A stretch of 64,000 bases of DNA from UBA4923 sp964606165 (GTDB lineage Bacteria > Bacillota > Clostridia > Saccharofermentanales > DTU023). Position numbers and translations under genes: made by a program. Shown here one piece after another: positions 34,969-44,568 of the stretch; positions within the stretch are counted from its first letter, which is position 1, and each line of letters begins with the position of its first letter. The notes beneath the pieces are model-generated. The model made no database searches and had not been told where the DNA came from. It was given only the letters and a program-made list of their open reading frames with translations. The stretch is from the NCBI GenBank assembly GCA_964606165.1, contig CAZSFQ010000004.1, positions 1 to 64,000 on the forward strand, written 5' to 3'.

Positions 34969-36441
34969 ATGAATTATCGCAGCATGGAACTGAAAGAACT
35001 GGCGGAAGCGCTTAAGAATCGCAGCCTTTCAACACGGGAACTTACTGAAGCCGTCTTCGAGACCATCGACCGGGGGGAGGCCGTGATCGGCGCTTACATT
35101 ACCCTGACCCGGGACACCGCTCTCAAGCAGGCCGACCGTCTTGACAGGCTGATTGCGGAAGGATGTACCTTGCCCCCCCTTGCCGGCATACCAGGGGCCT
35201 TGAAAGACAATATCGCCACACGCGGAATCCGTACCACCAACGCATCCCGGATCCTGGCTGATTTTATTCCACCCTACGACGCCTTTGTTTGGCGCCTGTT
35301 AAGGCAGCAGGAAGTGGTCCTTGCAGGGAAAACCAACATGGATGAGTTTGCCATGGGGCACTCAACCGAATCATCCGCCTTCCACCCGACCCGTAATCCC
35401 TACGATCATGCCCGCGTTCCCGGTGGGAGTTCTGGCGGATCAGCCGCGGCAGTCGCATCAGGAGAGGCCTGCTTCGCGCTCGGATCGGATACAGGCGGAT
35501 CCATCAGGCAGCCAGCCGCGCTCTGTGGTCTTGTGGGCCTCCGGCCCACTTATGGCCTGGTTTCAAGACGCGGAGTAACATCTTTCGCCTCCTCGCTTGA
35601 TCAGGTAGGCCCCATGACCCGCAGTGTCCGCGACAATGCCATGGTTTTGGACGCCATTGCCGTCCGGGACAAAAAGGATGTGCACAGTGTCGGCAATGAA
35701 GCTGGTTCCTATCTTGATGCCATCGCGGAAGTGCCCGGCCAGCTCGTGATCGGATGGCCTGAATCGTATTTTGGCTCGGATGACCTGGACCCCCAGGTCC
35801 GCGGGCTGCTCGAAAAAGCGCTCAGGTTTTATGAGTCACAGGGGATGAGGATCGTCCCGGTAGACCTGAAAACACTGGACGCGTCCTTGGCCGCCTACTA
35901 CATCCTGTCCAGCGCAGAAGGGTTTTCGGCCATGAATCGTTACGATGGCATTCACTACGGTTATCGCAGCCCAAAGGAGGGAGACCTGGAGGATATCTAC
36001 ACCAACTCCCGGACTGAAGGCCTGGGGCCCGAAGTGAAACAGCGAATCCTTATGGGATGTTTCGTCCTTTCAGAGGAGAACTACCCTGATTATTTCAAAA
36101 AAGCGGCTCAGGCGCGCTCACTGGTGAACGATGAATTTGAAAAGGTGTTCCGGACCTGCCATGCCATCCTGACCCCGGTCACGGCTACGCCGGCCTGGCC
36201 CCTCGGTACCCTGCCGGAGGAGATGGGGGGCAGCAAGTACAGCAACGACCGTTTCACCCTTCCCGCGTCACTGACCGGCATGCCGGCCCTCTCCATCCCC
36301 GCAGGCCTGACAGGGGAAGGGTTGCCAGTCGGTATGCAGCTGATGGGTAATCGTTTCACAGAAGGGCTTCTCTACCGCCTGGCGGCCCTTTATGAGGATG
36401 CGCACGGCCTGATTCCGGCCGCGCCGGAGGTGACGCCATGA
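34969..36441 (+). CDS. gatA: Glu/Asp-tRNA amidotransferase subunit A
   Basis: Amidase-signature glutaminase subunit of GatCAB that releases ammonia for conversion of Glu-tRNA(Gln) or Asp-tRNA(Asn). The 490-residue protein has catalytic Lys79 in ALKDN, cis-Ser near 154 in PGGSSGGS and nucleophile Ser near 178 in GSDTGGSIRQPAA. The start is ATG 34969 with GAGG upstream; the frame remains open further left inside aspS-gatC but has no support there. It lies 10 bases after the fused gatC and overlaps gatB by four bases, giving the order gatC-gatA-gatB with gatC carried by AspRS. Confidence 0.95.
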   Translation: MNYRSMELKELAEALKNRSLSTRELTEAVFETIDRGEAVIGAYITLTRDTALKQADRLDRLIAEGCTLPPLAGIPGALKDNIATRGIRTTNASRILADFIPPYDAFVWRLLRQQEVVLAGKTNMDEFAMGHSTESSAFHPTRNPYDHARVPGGSSGGSAAAVASGEACFALGSDTGGSIRQPAALCGLVGLRPTYGLVSRRGVTSFASSLDQVGPMTRSVRDNAMVLDAIAVRDKKDVHSVGNEAGSYLDAIAEVPGQLVIGWPESYFGSDDLDPQVRGLLEKALRFYESQGMRIVPVDLKTLDASLAAYYILSSAEGFSAMNRYDGIHYGYRSPKEGDLEDIYTNSRTEGLGPEVKQRILMGCFVLSEENYPDYFKKAAQARSLVNDEFEKVFRTCHAILTPVTATPAWPLGTLPEEMGGSKYSNDRFTLPASLTGMPALSIPAGLTGEGLPVGMQLMGNRFTEGLLYRLAALYEDAHGLIPAAPEVTP

Positions 36442-37868
36442 GCATTTCAGATTACGAGAGTGTCATCGGCCTGGAAGTTCACATTGAGCTGAAAACAAGG
36501 CACAAGCTCTTTTGTGAATGCGCGACGACATTTGGCGCGTCTCCCAACACCCAGGTCTGTCCCGTCTGCCTCGCCATGCCGGGCGCCCTGCCAGCTTTGA
36601 ACCGGGAGGTGGTGGAGTTCGCGATCCGGGCCGGAATCGCGGCCCACTGCACCATTGAAAGCTGGTCGCGTTTCGATCGCAAGAACTATTTTTACCCTGA
36701 TCTGCCCAAGGCCTACCAGATTACCCAAAACGATTTCCCCCTGTGCACGGAAGGCTACCTGGACATCACATCGGACAAGGGGGTCAAACGCATCCGTATC
36801 GCCCGCATCCATGTAGAAGAGGATGCCGGCAAGCTGATCCACCTTCCTGATGACGGGAGCCTGGTCGACTGCAACCGCTGTGGCGTCCCCCTGATTGAGG
36901 TCGTCTCGGAGCCCGATCTCAGAAGCGGCGAAGAGGCGGTCGCTTATCTGCGCAAGCTTCGCGCCATGGCACGCTACACGGGTATCTCCGACGGCAAGAT
37001 GAATGAAGGCTCGCTTCGCTGCGATGTCAACCTGTCTGTCCGGAAAAAAGGCAGTGAAAGGCTGGGAACCCGTGTCGAACTGAAAAACCTGAATTCTTTC
37101 AATTTTGTGGCCCGGGCCATTGAAAGTGAGTTCAAGCGCCAGGTCGCTGTAATTGAAGAGGGCGGCACCATCGTCCAGGAGACACGCCGTTTTGACGAGA
37201 AGACAGGTCAGACTTACAGCATGCGCAAAAAGGAAGAAGCAGCCGACTACCGTTACTTCCCTGACCCTGATCTGGTTCCCGTGGAAGTCGTTGAGGCGGA
37301 AATCGAAAGAATCCGCGCCACCATCCCCCGGTTGGCCGATGAACGCAAGGCACAGTACATGGAAGTTTATGCCCTGACCGACTATGAAGCTGAGCGTCTG
37401 ACAGATGACAAGGAATTGTCTGACTTTTTTGAAAAGGCCGTCATGACCACATCAAACCCCAAGACCCTGGTCAACCTGATTCTTGCAGATGTCGCGCCCC
37501 TGTATACGGAAGATACCAGTGAAGATCTTCTTGATCCCGCTAGTCTTGGGAAATTGTCAGATTTACTGGCGGCAGGTGAAATCAACAGCAATACGGGCCG
37601 GAAAGTCTTAAAGGCCCTGATGGAAGAGGATTTCGACCCGGCAGCCTACATCGACCAACATGACCTGGCCCAGATTAATGACAGGGGAAAATTGCAGGAG
37701 GCAGTTGCGCGGTCGGTCGCAGCCAACCAGCGGGCCGTCAAGGACTTCCTGAATGGCAAGGAGAGCGCCATGCGCTCGCTGATTGGCGGTGTCATGAAAG
37801 AGACGGGCGGCAGGGCCAACCCCATTCTTGCCGAAGAAATGATCCGGGAAACTGTCGGCAGCTCCTGA
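36438..37868 (+). CDS. gatB: Glu/Asp-tRNA amidotransferase subunit B
   Basis: tRNA-binding kinase/transamidase subunit of GatCAB, 476 residues. It begins YESVIGLEVHIEL, contains CPVCLAMPGALP, the RKNYFYPDLPKAYQITQ block and RIHVEEDAGK, followed by SLRCDVNLSVR and a C-terminal YqeY-like tail domain. The ATG overlaps the gatA stop as ATGA. Length is normal and all conserved blocks seem intact, so amidotransferase activity is expected. Only 13 bases separate its stop from the convergent M42 peptidase gene. Confidence 0.95.
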   Translation: MSISDYESVIGLEVHIELKTRHKLFCECATTFGASPNTQVCPVCLAMPGALPALNREVVEFAIRAGIAAHCTIESWSRFDRKNYFYPDLPKAYQITQNDFPLCTEGYLDITSDKGVKRIRIARIHVEEDAGKLIHLPDDGSLVDCNRCGVPLIEVVSEPDLRSGEEAVAYLRKLRAMARYTGISDGKMNEGSLRCDVNLSVRKKGSERLGTRVELKNLNSFNFVARAIESEFKRQVAVIEEGGTIVQETRRFDEKTGQTYSMRKKEEAADYRYFPDPDLVPVEVVEAEIERIRATIPRLADERKAQYMEVYALTDYEAERLTDDKELSDFFEKAVMTTSNPKTLVNLILADVAPLYTEDTSEDLLDPASLGKLSDLLAAGEINSNTGRKVLKALMEEDFDPAAYIDQHDLAQINDRGKLQEAVARSVAANQRAVKDFLNGKESAMRSLIGGVMKETGGRANPILAEEMIRETVGSS

Positions 37869-37881
37869 GCCCTGTCAGCCG

Positions 37882-38964
37882 TCAGTAAACCAGCCGGTCG
37901 AGAATGGTTCCGTCGAAAGACCGGATCAGGGCGGTGGCGAGCGCAACCGCCTTCTCCACGTCTCCGAACCTGGCCCAGCCATAGTGTGTATGGATGTAAC
38001 GGACCGGGATACCGATCACAATGGTCGGAATCCCTTCACCTTCCGTGTGAATCAGCCCTGCGTTTGTTCCCCCGCCGCTCCTGACAGCCTGCTGGACGGG
38101 AATATTCAATTCTTCCGCCAGGGCCAGCGCATACCGCTGAAAACCGGGATGGGTGATCATGGACCGGTCCATGTGCCGAAGCATGGGACCCTGGCCAAGC
38201 GCGGTCTGGCTCTGCCCGGGCGGAGAGAAGTTATCATCGGCAGGTGTCCCCTCAAAGACGATGGCCAGGTCGGCGCCAATCTGCCTGGCCGTCACCATGG
38301 ATCCCCTGCCGCCGATCTCCTCCTGGACGGAGAAGGCGGCCGTGACATCGACTTCCAGTTTTTCCGCTTCCAGCTCCTTCATGGTTCGGGACATGGCAGC
38401 ACAGCCGAGCCGGCAATCAAAAGCCTTGCCAAGGAGCAGATCATGCGCTTCGTCATACAGAAAGGAGACATCAGGAACGACTGGCGCGGCCATCCCGACG
38501 CCGAACTGCTCTTCAGCTTCCTGCCTTGAGCCCGCCCCGATGTCAAGTTCAATCTGCTCCATGGTAACGCCCTGCTTCTTTTCCGCCTCTGTCAGGTAAT
38601 GGGGCGGTTTGCTGGCAGACAGGGCCGGAATCCACTCTCCCTGCCTGGTCCGCACACGAAAGAGGTGGGCCGGTATATTACCCGGAACCCAGCTGCCGAG
38701 GGGAAGAACACCGAGCATGCCGCCGGCGCGTACCGACTGAACGATCAGGCCGACCTCGTCAAGGTGGGCGTCAAGCTGTACGCTAACGCGGTCACCTGTA
38801 TTTCCATGGCGGTGAATGTAGACGTTCTGCATGGTGTCCCGTTTAACTTCACCATAATCACCCGTATGATGAATCGCCAGCTCCGCCATCTCATGCTCGA
38901 AGCCTGACGGGCCTCTGGCCTCGGAATAAGCTTTGATCATTTCCAAAAACGTCTTTTTATCCAT
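37882..38964 (-). CDS. M42-family metallo-aminopeptidase
   Basis: A 360-residue cytosolic aminopeptidase of the M42 (glutamyl aminopeptidase / deblocking) family, often misnamed endoglucanase. Two-metal-site motifs appear in order: DAHLDEVG, FDCRLGC (Asp bridging), QEEIGGRG (general base Glu), EGTPADD and YIHTHYG. The start ATG 38964 has GGGAGG six bases upstream; the nine codons further upstream (MAAAPREEK) overlap this site and are rejected. Convergent with gatB. Substrate preference cannot be read from the sequence. Confidence 0.9.
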   Translation of the reverse strand: MDKKTFLEMIKAYSEARGPSGFEHEMAELAIHHTGDYGEVKRDTMQNVYIHRHGNTGDRVSVQLDAHLDEVGLIVQSVRAGGMLGVLPLGSWVPGNIPAHLFRVRTRQGEWIPALSASKPPHYLTEAEKKQGVTMEQIELDIGAGSRQEAEEQFGVGMAAPVVPDVSFLYDEAHDLLLGKAFDCRLGCAAMSRTMKELEAEKLEVDVTAAFSVQEEIGGRGSMVTARQIGADLAIVFEGTPADDNFSPPGQSQTALGQGPMLRHMDRSMITHPGFQRYALALAEELNIPVQQAVRSGGGTNAGLIHTEGEGIPTIVIGIPVRYIHTHYGWARFGDVEKAVALATALIRSFDGTILDRLVY

Positions 38965-39436
38965 TTTTTCCTCCCGCGGTGCAGCTGCCACCTTTTAAAC
39001 AGCTTTATTTTATCCTCTTTTCCCAGCCTGTGCATGAATGTGTGCAGGCCTAAGGCTGGCCACCTGGATGAAAAGCCGGGTTCATTCCAGGGAGAAAACA
39101 CTCATAACAACTGCTGCGGGGAGGCTTGAGCGAATTTGAGTCCCTTGAATCCCGCTATTACCTTCATACATTTTTTATATATAATGTCTGATTATTCTCA
39201 AGATATTTTCAGTTTTGTTGACTTATGCACATTATCCGGTCGACTGATCTGACAAGAAATTGTCCTTTTCGGCACGCCGGTTTCGGCTTTTTCACGCTTT
39301 GCTAAGCAGTTGCCGTGGTCTATTGTAGTATGCGGTCAAAATAATTTCCCGTTTCGCGCAATCTATTGTTGTTTTCATCTGCATCTTTTTGCGCGTATGC
39401 CCGGGAAAGAGCAAAGGAAAGACTAGAGAATTAATT
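38965..39436. other. Intergenic region, 472 bases
   Basis: Divergent spacer between the M42 peptidase and the SleB-like gene. It is visibly AT-richer than its surroundings. A TATAAT at 39180-39185 follows a weak TTACCT, and a TTGACT occurs near 39220 without a matching -10. I see no tRNA, no known riboswitch core and no open frame with a ribosome site. Promoters for both flanking genes probably lie here. Confidence 0.5.
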
Positions 39437-40345
39437 ATGAAACATATGATAAAGAAAAACGCGAAAGCTATAGCCGGTCTTATGATCATGGCAATTGCCC
39501 TGACCCTTCCCGCGGCCCTGGGGCTGGAGTCAGAGCCGCAGGCTGGGGTTTTACCGGAAGATACGGCCCAGGAAGAGCCTCACATACGGCCTGAGGAGGC
39601 TGAGAATTTACTGTTAATTGAAGAAGAGGTTGTCAGCCGCCGCCTGCCGAAAACGCCTGGACTCATCCTTGAGATCAAGGAATCCGCGAAAAGTGATCAA
39701 GATGCTTACAAGCCTCCCAAGCGCGATCGCATTGAGGGTGAGCTGATGGAAAAAGCCCTCCAACTTGAAGAAGTAAAGGCAAGGATAGAGGCAAGGAAAA
39801 AGGAAGCCGCACGGAAAGAAGCGGCGAGAAAAGAAGCGGCCAGGAAAGAGGCTGAGAAGAAGGAGCAAGAAAAGGCGGAGCCTGAAATTCAGGTAGAACC
39901 AGCCACAGAGGGAGAACCTCAGGTGATTCCTACTGCCAGCGGCCAGTTCCTGATTCAAATTGATGACCCCGACCCCAATTATCAGGGCCGCCCGCTTGCG
40001 GTCTCGGACCGGCAGGCACTGGAGGGGCTCGTCATGGGCGAGTGGGGGAACGACTACCTGGGTGCCGTTCTGGTCGCCCAGTGCATCCGTGACTCAATGA
40101 TCAGGTCAGGGACCAACAGCGCGGCCGTCATTAAGAAACAATACGGCTATACAGCGCCCATCAAGCGCAATGTATCCAATACGGTCAAACAAGCCGTCGC
40201 CTTCGTTTTTGACGAAGGTGGCAGCGGCGTCCAGCATCCTATTTATTACTTCTACGCCAGCAACCTGGCGCGGGGCAAATGGCATGAAACACAAAAGTTC
40301 GTTGTCCAAAGAAAAGCCGTTCGCTTCTTCAGCCCTCATCGATAA
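39437..40345 (+). CDS. Secreted SleB-like cell-wall hydrolase
   Basis: A 302-residue exported protein. From ATG 39437 it has a basic N-terminus and a hydrophobic stretch at about 10-30 (signal peptide or anchor). Residues about 40-170 are low-complexity and charged, with three exact KEAAR-type repeats (39803-39847). The C-terminal 110 residues resemble the Hydrolase_2 / SleB fold: LEGLVMGEWGND contains the expected catalytic Glu, followed by VLVAQCIRDSM and YYFYAS. SleB proteins are lytic transglycosylases in spore germination, but related domains occur in vegetative remodelling. The ribosome site is weak. A terminator follows. The hydrolase assignment is moderate. Confidence 0.65.
   Translation: MKHMIKKNAKAIAGLMIMAIALTLPAALGLESEPQAGVLPEDTAQEEPHIRPEEAENLLLIEEEVVSRRLPKTPGLILEIKESAKSDQDAYKPPKRDRIEGELMEKALQLEEVKARIEARKKEAARKEAARKEAARKEAEKKEQEKAEPEIQVEPATEGEPQVIPTASGQFLIQIDDPDPNYQGRPLAVSDRQALEGLVMGEWGNDYLGAVLVAQCIRDSMIRSGTNSAAVIKKQYGYTAPIKRNVSNTVKQAVAFVFDEGGSGVQHPIYYFYASNLARGKWHETQKFVVQRKAVRFFSPHR
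39803..39847 (+). repeat. Three 15-base in-frame repeats
   Basis: Three consecutive five-codon units encoding EAARK lie in the linker of the SleB-like protein. Third positions differ between copies, so it is an old or selected repeat of charged helix, not a fresh slippage product. Confidence 0.8.
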
Positions 40346-40367
40346 AAGAGTACCATCACCTTGAGCG

Positions 40368-40393
40368 GAGGCTGTCGCAAGGCAGCCTCTTTT
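40368..40393 (+). terminator. Terminator after the SleB-like gene
   Basis: GAGGCTG and CAGCCTC form a 7-bp stem around an eight-base loop, followed by TTTTATC on the plus strand, 22 bases after the stop codon. Confidence 0.75.
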
Positions 40394-40491
40394 ATCTTCT
40401 GGATACGGATCAGGGGAAACTGCGCTAAAATACCACATAAGACGGAAGTGTAACGGCGCACCCTGCTGCAGTTGCACGATGGAGGCCAATC

Positions 40492-41856
40492 ATGCAAATC
40501 GTCATCGCCGGAGCCGGCAAATATGGCCGCACGCTCGCGGGTGAACTGGTGGCTGAAGGTCACGACATTACCATCATCGAGAAAAACGAGGAATGGTTTG
40601 AGGACATCATGGAAGAGTTCGATCTTTCAGGTGTGGTCGGCAATGCCGCAAGTTACGCGACGCAGCTTGAGGCCGGGGTCGACAAGTGCCATGCCTTCCT
40701 GGCCATGACGGGCTCCGACGAGATCAATCTTATCGCGTCCATTGTTGCTCAAAGCATGGGTGCCGAAAAGACCATCGCCCGCGTCGCCAATCCCGATTAC
40801 AGCCCGCCCAACCCCGCCTTCAGACAGAATCTTGGTATGGGCGCCCTGATCAACCCCAACCTGGAGTCCGCCAAGGAGATCATGCGGATGCTCCGCTATC
40901 CTTCCGCTATCAGCGTGGAAAGCTTTTTCAGGGGCAGGGTCCATATCGTCGCTGTCCGGGTACCTGAGGAAAGCATTCTGGCCGGAATGCAACTCCTGGA
41001 TTTCAAGCGCCAGTGCGGCGAAGATCTGATGGTCTGCGTGATCCGCCGTGGCGGGGAGGTTTTTATCCCTGACGGCAGCAGTGTGATCCTTGCCGGCGAT
41101 ACCATTCATGTGACCGGGAAAGTCGATACGCTGCAAAGCTTCTACGAGCATACCAACACCATGGCGCCCAGGATCAAAAATGTGCTGATCACGGGAGGCG
41201 GCGCCATCGCCTACTGGCTCCTTGGCCTGATGAACAAACAACGGTACTCCGTCAAACTGATTGAGCGCGACCGGAGTATTGCCGAATTTGTCTACCAGCA
41301 CTACCCCTGGGTGGATGTCATACGGGCAGATGGAACCGACCAGCGAGTCCTGGAGGAATCCAATATCCAGCACTACGACGCCTTCATCTCCCTGACAGGA
41401 ATTGATGAGGAAAATGTGCTGGCTTCCTGGGTCGCCACCCACAAGGGTGTACAGAAAACCATTACGAAAATCAACCGCACCCGGCTGCTCGATATTTTGT
41501 CCGAATCGGATCTTCAAAATATCCTGACACCTCATCACATCGTTTCCAATGAAATCGTGCGGGCAATCCGGGCCCTGGATAACTCACAGGGTTCTGCCGT
41601 TGAAGCGCTCTACCGATTCGAGGAAGGCCGGGTCGAAGCCCTTGAATTCGTGGCGCATCCCCAAAGCAAGGTCATCGGCAAGACCTTGCTTGATCTCGAC
41701 TTGCGCCCGCAGCTTCGCCTTGCCTGCATCGTCCGCGGCCAGGAGATTATTTTCCCTGGCGGTCAGGATCAGGTGCTGGCGGACGACCGCGTGATTGTAG
41801 TGGCGACCGGAAGGCGTCTTTACGACCTCGACGACATTTTAGGGGGCAGAGATTGA
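40492..41856 (+). CDS. trkA: TrkA potassium-uptake regulatory subunit
   Basis: Peripheral NAD(H)-binding subunit of a Trk/Ktr potassium channel. The 454-residue protein has two tandem RCK modules, each with a Rossmann RCK_N and an RCK_C part: the first starts IVIAGAGKYGRTLA at about 3-16, and the second starts VLITGGGAIAYWLLG near 225. Start ATG 40492 has GGAGG six bases upstream. Its stop overlaps the TTG start of trkH. Two-module TrkA is the form paired with TrkH rather than the single-module KtrA. Second-messenger or nucleotide control is expected from family knowledge, not shown here. Confidence 0.93.
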   Translation: MQIVIAGAGKYGRTLAGELVAEGHDITIIEKNEEWFEDIMEEFDLSGVVGNAASYATQLEAGVDKCHAFLAMTGSDEINLIASIVAQSMGAEKTIARVANPDYSPPNPAFRQNLGMGALINPNLESAKEIMRMLRYPSAISVESFFRGRVHIVAVRVPEESILAGMQLLDFKRQCGEDLMVCVIRRGGEVFIPDGSSVILAGDTIHVTGKVDTLQSFYEHTNTMAPRIKNVLITGGGAIAYWLLGLMNKQRYSVKLIERDRSIAEFVYQHYPWVDVIRADGTDQRVLEESNIQHYDAFISLTGIDEENVLASWVATHKGVQKTITKINRTRLLDILSESDLQNILTPHHIVSNEIVRAIRALDNSQGSAVEALYRFEEGRVEALEFVAHPQSKVIGKTLLDLDLRPQLRLACIVRGQEIIFPGGQDQVLADDRVIVVATGRRLYDLDDILGGRD

Positions 41857-43304
41857 ATTTTCATTCCCTTTGCTACGCGCAGGGACGGATTTACCAGATC
41901 TGCTCTCTTCTTCTTCTGGCACCCCTGGTGGTCGCCTTGTTTTTTGGCGAGATCATAGCCGCCCTTCTGAGTTTCGGCCTTGTCGCGGTTGGATTATTTG
42001 TCCTCGGCACCCTGATGACAATAAAAAAGCCAAAGAAAATCCGGCTTCGTGCCAGCGAAGGCATGGTGATCACCTTCCTGACCTGGCTTTCCATCTCCCT
42101 GGCAGGTTCACTCGCTTTTATTTTGGCCGGGGAGATCCCCGGATTTGTCAACGCTTTTTTTGAAACCGCATCTGGTTTTTCAACTACCGGCTCGACCATC
42201 CTCCAGGACGTGGAGTCCCTGTCACATTACTGTCTCTTCTGGAGGAGTTTTACACATTTTATCGGCGGCATGGGCGTGCTGGTCTTCGCCTTTGTCATCA
42301 ATGCCGATTCGCCCGCAGACTCGGTCAACATCATGAAAGCGGAAATGCCCGGCCCCTATTTCGGAAAACTCGTATCAAGAATCCGCAAAACCGCCATGAT
42401 CCTCTACGCCATTTATTTTGTCATGACCCTCATCACCTTTGCCCTGCTTTGCTTTGGCGGCATGCCCGTATTCGACTCCATCATCCACGCGCTCGGCACA
42501 GCAGGAACAGGTGGCTTCTCCAGCAAAAACGCCAGCATCGGTTTCTATAACAGCTCCTACATCAACTGGGTGCTGACGGTGGCCATGATTTTGTTTGGCG
42601 TCAACTTCCAAGTCTATTTCATCGGCTTGCGAAAGGGCATCCGCCAGGCCCTCCGCAGCGAGGAATTGCGCTGGTACCTGGGGATTTACCTGACCATCTC
42701 GCTGCTGGTGACCCTGGGCATCCTCCGGCAAAGCCCCACTGCCGCGCAGGCCTTCGAACACTCTTTTTTCGCCGTGAGCTCAATCATGAGCACAACCGGC
42801 TACGCCACCCTGGATTTCACGCTCTGGCCGCTCGTCAGCCAGGTCCTCCTTTTATTCGTCATGCTGATCGGCGCTTCCGCGGGCTCGACCGGGGGAGGTT
42901 TGAAAGTGTCCCGTTTTGTCGTCTACCTGAAGTCCGCCCGCCAGCAAATATTCCAGTCGCGCGATCAACGCCAGATCGTCCCGCTGCGCGTCGACGGCCA
43001 GATCCTGTCCGAAAGCGACAAGCAGCCTGTGCTGCGCTACCTCGCGATTTACCTCATCTTTCTGGGACTTGGCACTGTCCTCCTGTCCCTGGACAGCCCT
43101 GATCTGATGACATCTTTTTCAGCCGCCGCCACCGCCGTCAACAACGTCGGTCCAGGTCTGTCGGCCATCGGGCCTGCCTCAAATTTTTCAGCTTTCAATG
43201 ATTTCTCCAAAATCGTCCTGAGCTTCCTCATGCTTGCGGGGCGTCTGGAATTTCTCCCCTTCCTCCTCTTCTTCTCACCCAGAACCTGGCGGCGGACAAG
43301 ATAA
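41853..43304 (+). CDS. trkH: TrkH potassium channel subunit
   Basis: Integral membrane potassium-translocating subunit, 483 residues. The four pore-loop repeats of the superfamily are visible: SGFSTTGSTIL near 108, GTGGFSSKN near 221, SSIMSTTGYATLDF and NNVGPGL, and GASAGSTGGGLK precedes the last repeat. It starts with TTG at 41853, four bases overlapping the trkA stop, with AGGGGG upstream. The pair forms a complete uptake system. The C-terminus is short. Confidence 0.93.
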   Translation: MNFHSLCYAQGRIYQICSLLLLAPLVVALFFGEIIAALLSFGLVAVGLFVLGTLMTIKKPKKIRLRASEGMVITFLTWLSISLAGSLAFILAGEIPGFVNAFFETASGFSTTGSTILQDVESLSHYCLFWRSFTHFIGGMGVLVFAFVINADSPADSVNIMKAEMPGPYFGKLVSRIRKTAMILYAIYFVMTLITFALLCFGGMPVFDSIIHALGTAGTGGFSSKNASIGFYNSSYINWVLTVAMILFGVNFQVYFIGLRKGIRQALRSEELRWYLGIYLTISLLVTLGILRQSPTAAQAFEHSFFAVSSIMSTTGYATLDFTLWPLVSQVLLLFVMLIGASAGSTGGGLKVSRFVVYLKSARQQIFQSRDQRQIVPLRVDGQILSESDKQPVLRYLAIYLIFLGLGTVLLSLDSPDLMTSFSAAATAVNNVGPGLSAIGPASNFSAFNDFSKIVLSFLMLAGRLEFLPFLLFFSPRTWRRTR

Positions 43305-43335
43305 AGTCAGCCACGGAAAATAGAAAGGAATCGCC

Positions 43336-43848
43336 ATGTCATTCAAAGTCATCGACCCGCTCGAATTCAAGGGCAACCCATTTCGGACCATGCAGGAGGG
43401 TGTGCTTGTCACAAGCCGGGCCGGGGATACCATCAATACCATGACTGTCGGCTGGGGAGGCTTTGGCTGCTTTTGGGGCAGACAAGTTGTTTTCATGGCC
43501 GTACGACCGGAACGTTACACCTTCCAGTTGCTGGAGCAAGCTGACAACTTCTCCGTTTCCCTTATGCCCGGTGACAAAGGGATGGCCGAAATTGTGGAAT
43601 TCCTGGGGACTGTTTCAGGCCGTGACAGGGACAAAATCCGCGAAAGCGGTTTGACCCTTGTCCAGGAAGAGGGTGTCCCTTGCTTCAAAGAAGCGGAGAC
43701 CGTCTTCATATGCAAAAAATTGGCCAAACCCCCGATCCATGAACAAGATATCCTTCCGGGTCACCAGATCGTGGAGACATGGTATGGCGGCGGATTTCAC
43801 CACTTGTTCATCGGTGAGGTCATTCGCGTCCTCAGCCGCCAAAATTGA
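43336..43848 (+). CDS. Flavin reductase-like FMN-binding protein
   Basis: A 170-residue protein of the flavin-reductase-like (split-barrel FMN-binding) family. MTVGWGGFGCFWGRQVVFMAV and the RYTFQLLEQADNFSVS segment are the FMN-contact regions, and GHHLFIGEVI-type sequence closes the fold (HHLFIGEVIRV). In anaerobes these proteins act as NAD(P)H:flavin oxidoreductases or flavoredoxins; the partner here is unknown. It follows trkH by 31 bases, so may share its transcript. ATG 43336 has AAAGGA upstream. Confidence 0.85.
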   Translation: MSFKVIDPLEFKGNPFRTMQEGVLVTSRAGDTINTMTVGWGGFGCFWGRQVVFMAVRPERYTFQLLEQADNFSVSLMPGDKGMAEIVEFLGTVSGRDRDKIRESGLTLVQEEGVPCFKEAETVFICKKLAKPPIHEQDILPGHQIVETWYGGGFHHLFIGEVIRVLSRQN

Positions 43849-43851
43849 AGA

Positions 43852-43887
43852 GAAAAAGATGCCGGGTCATGGGGTGATCCGGCATCT
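43852..43887 (-). terminator. Terminator of the two-gene membrane-protein unit
   Basis: GATGCCGG / CCGGCATC stem with a 13-base interior that can pair further, followed on the minus strand by TTTTTCTC. It lies 25 bases after the stop of the 217-residue membrane protein; the plus strand has no T-tract. Confidence 0.8.
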
Positions 43888-43911
43888 CCAAATCAATGCT
43901 CAAAAGGGATT

Positions 43912-44565
43912 TTACAGTTTCCCTTTTTTATAGAGCAGGCGTGAAATCAAGATGGCAATCACCGCGCCTACAGGCACCAGCATGCTCACCGCGTCAGCCA
44001 GACCGGGCTGCACGATGAAGAGAGCCAGCATGAAGAGCATGGGGCCAATAGCGATCTTCCAGTTCCTTGAGATGAAAACAACCGCTAGCCCGCCGAACAG
44101 GGCGGGCAGGATATTGTCGAAGGCAGGCTTGAGCACGGGTGATTCGAGAATAGGCGCAAGGCTGCTCAACAGAACCATCCCGATAAAGAGGATAACCGTT
44201 GTCACAATCGATGAGACCCCGATGGCCAGCGTCGAGACCACTTCACCCTCCGGTGTACCGGGATCCGCCTTCGCCACCTTCATTGCATTGATGGCGCAGG
44301 GCGCTTTCAGGTTGGTAATATTCCCCGTCACGAAACCCAGATAGGAACCGCCCGCTCCCAGCATGGGCCCATAGGTCAGGGCTTCGATGATGCCAACTGT
44401 GTAAAAAATGGGGACGACTCCAATCAGCCCCTTGCCCAGCGCGCCAAGATAAGGCCAGGCATTGAAGTAAAGGCTCATGAGGAGCGGATAGGCGATGAAC
44501 ATGACGATGGCCAGGATCCCTGAGATCCGGCCCCAACGATGGATCTTTTGTTCGTACATACTCAT
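43912..44565 (-). CDS. Unrecognised membrane protein paired with DUF5058
   Basis: A 217-residue integral membrane protein with about six predicted helices. I do not recognise a named family. A conserved-looking cytoplasmic or re-entrant stretch, ITNLKAPCAINAMKVAKAD near 84-102, separates helices three and four. It begins three bases after the DUF5058 stop and is followed by a strong terminator, so the pair is a dedicated two-gene unit. Two adjacent polytopic proteins of similar size suggest two halves of a transporter, which is inference. No soluble partner or ATPase lies nearby. Confidence 0.7.
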   Translation of the reverse strand: MSMYEQKIHRWGRISGILAIVMFIAYPLLMSLYFNAWPYLGALGKGLIGVVPIFYTVGIIEALTYGPMLGAGGSYLGFVTGNITNLKAPCAINAMKVAKADPGTPEGEVVSTLAIGVSSIVTTVILFIGMVLLSSLAPILESPVLKPAFDNILPALFGGLAVVFISRNWKIAIGPMLFMLALFIVQPGLADAVSMLVPVGAVIAILISRLLYKKGKL

Positions 44566-44568
44566 GGG

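Noticed and set aside
38965..39436. A riboswitch (such as c-di-AMP type) before the SleB-like and trkAH genes
   Set aside because: The genes would fit that regulon, but I could not find the conserved core sequence or pairing in this spacer.
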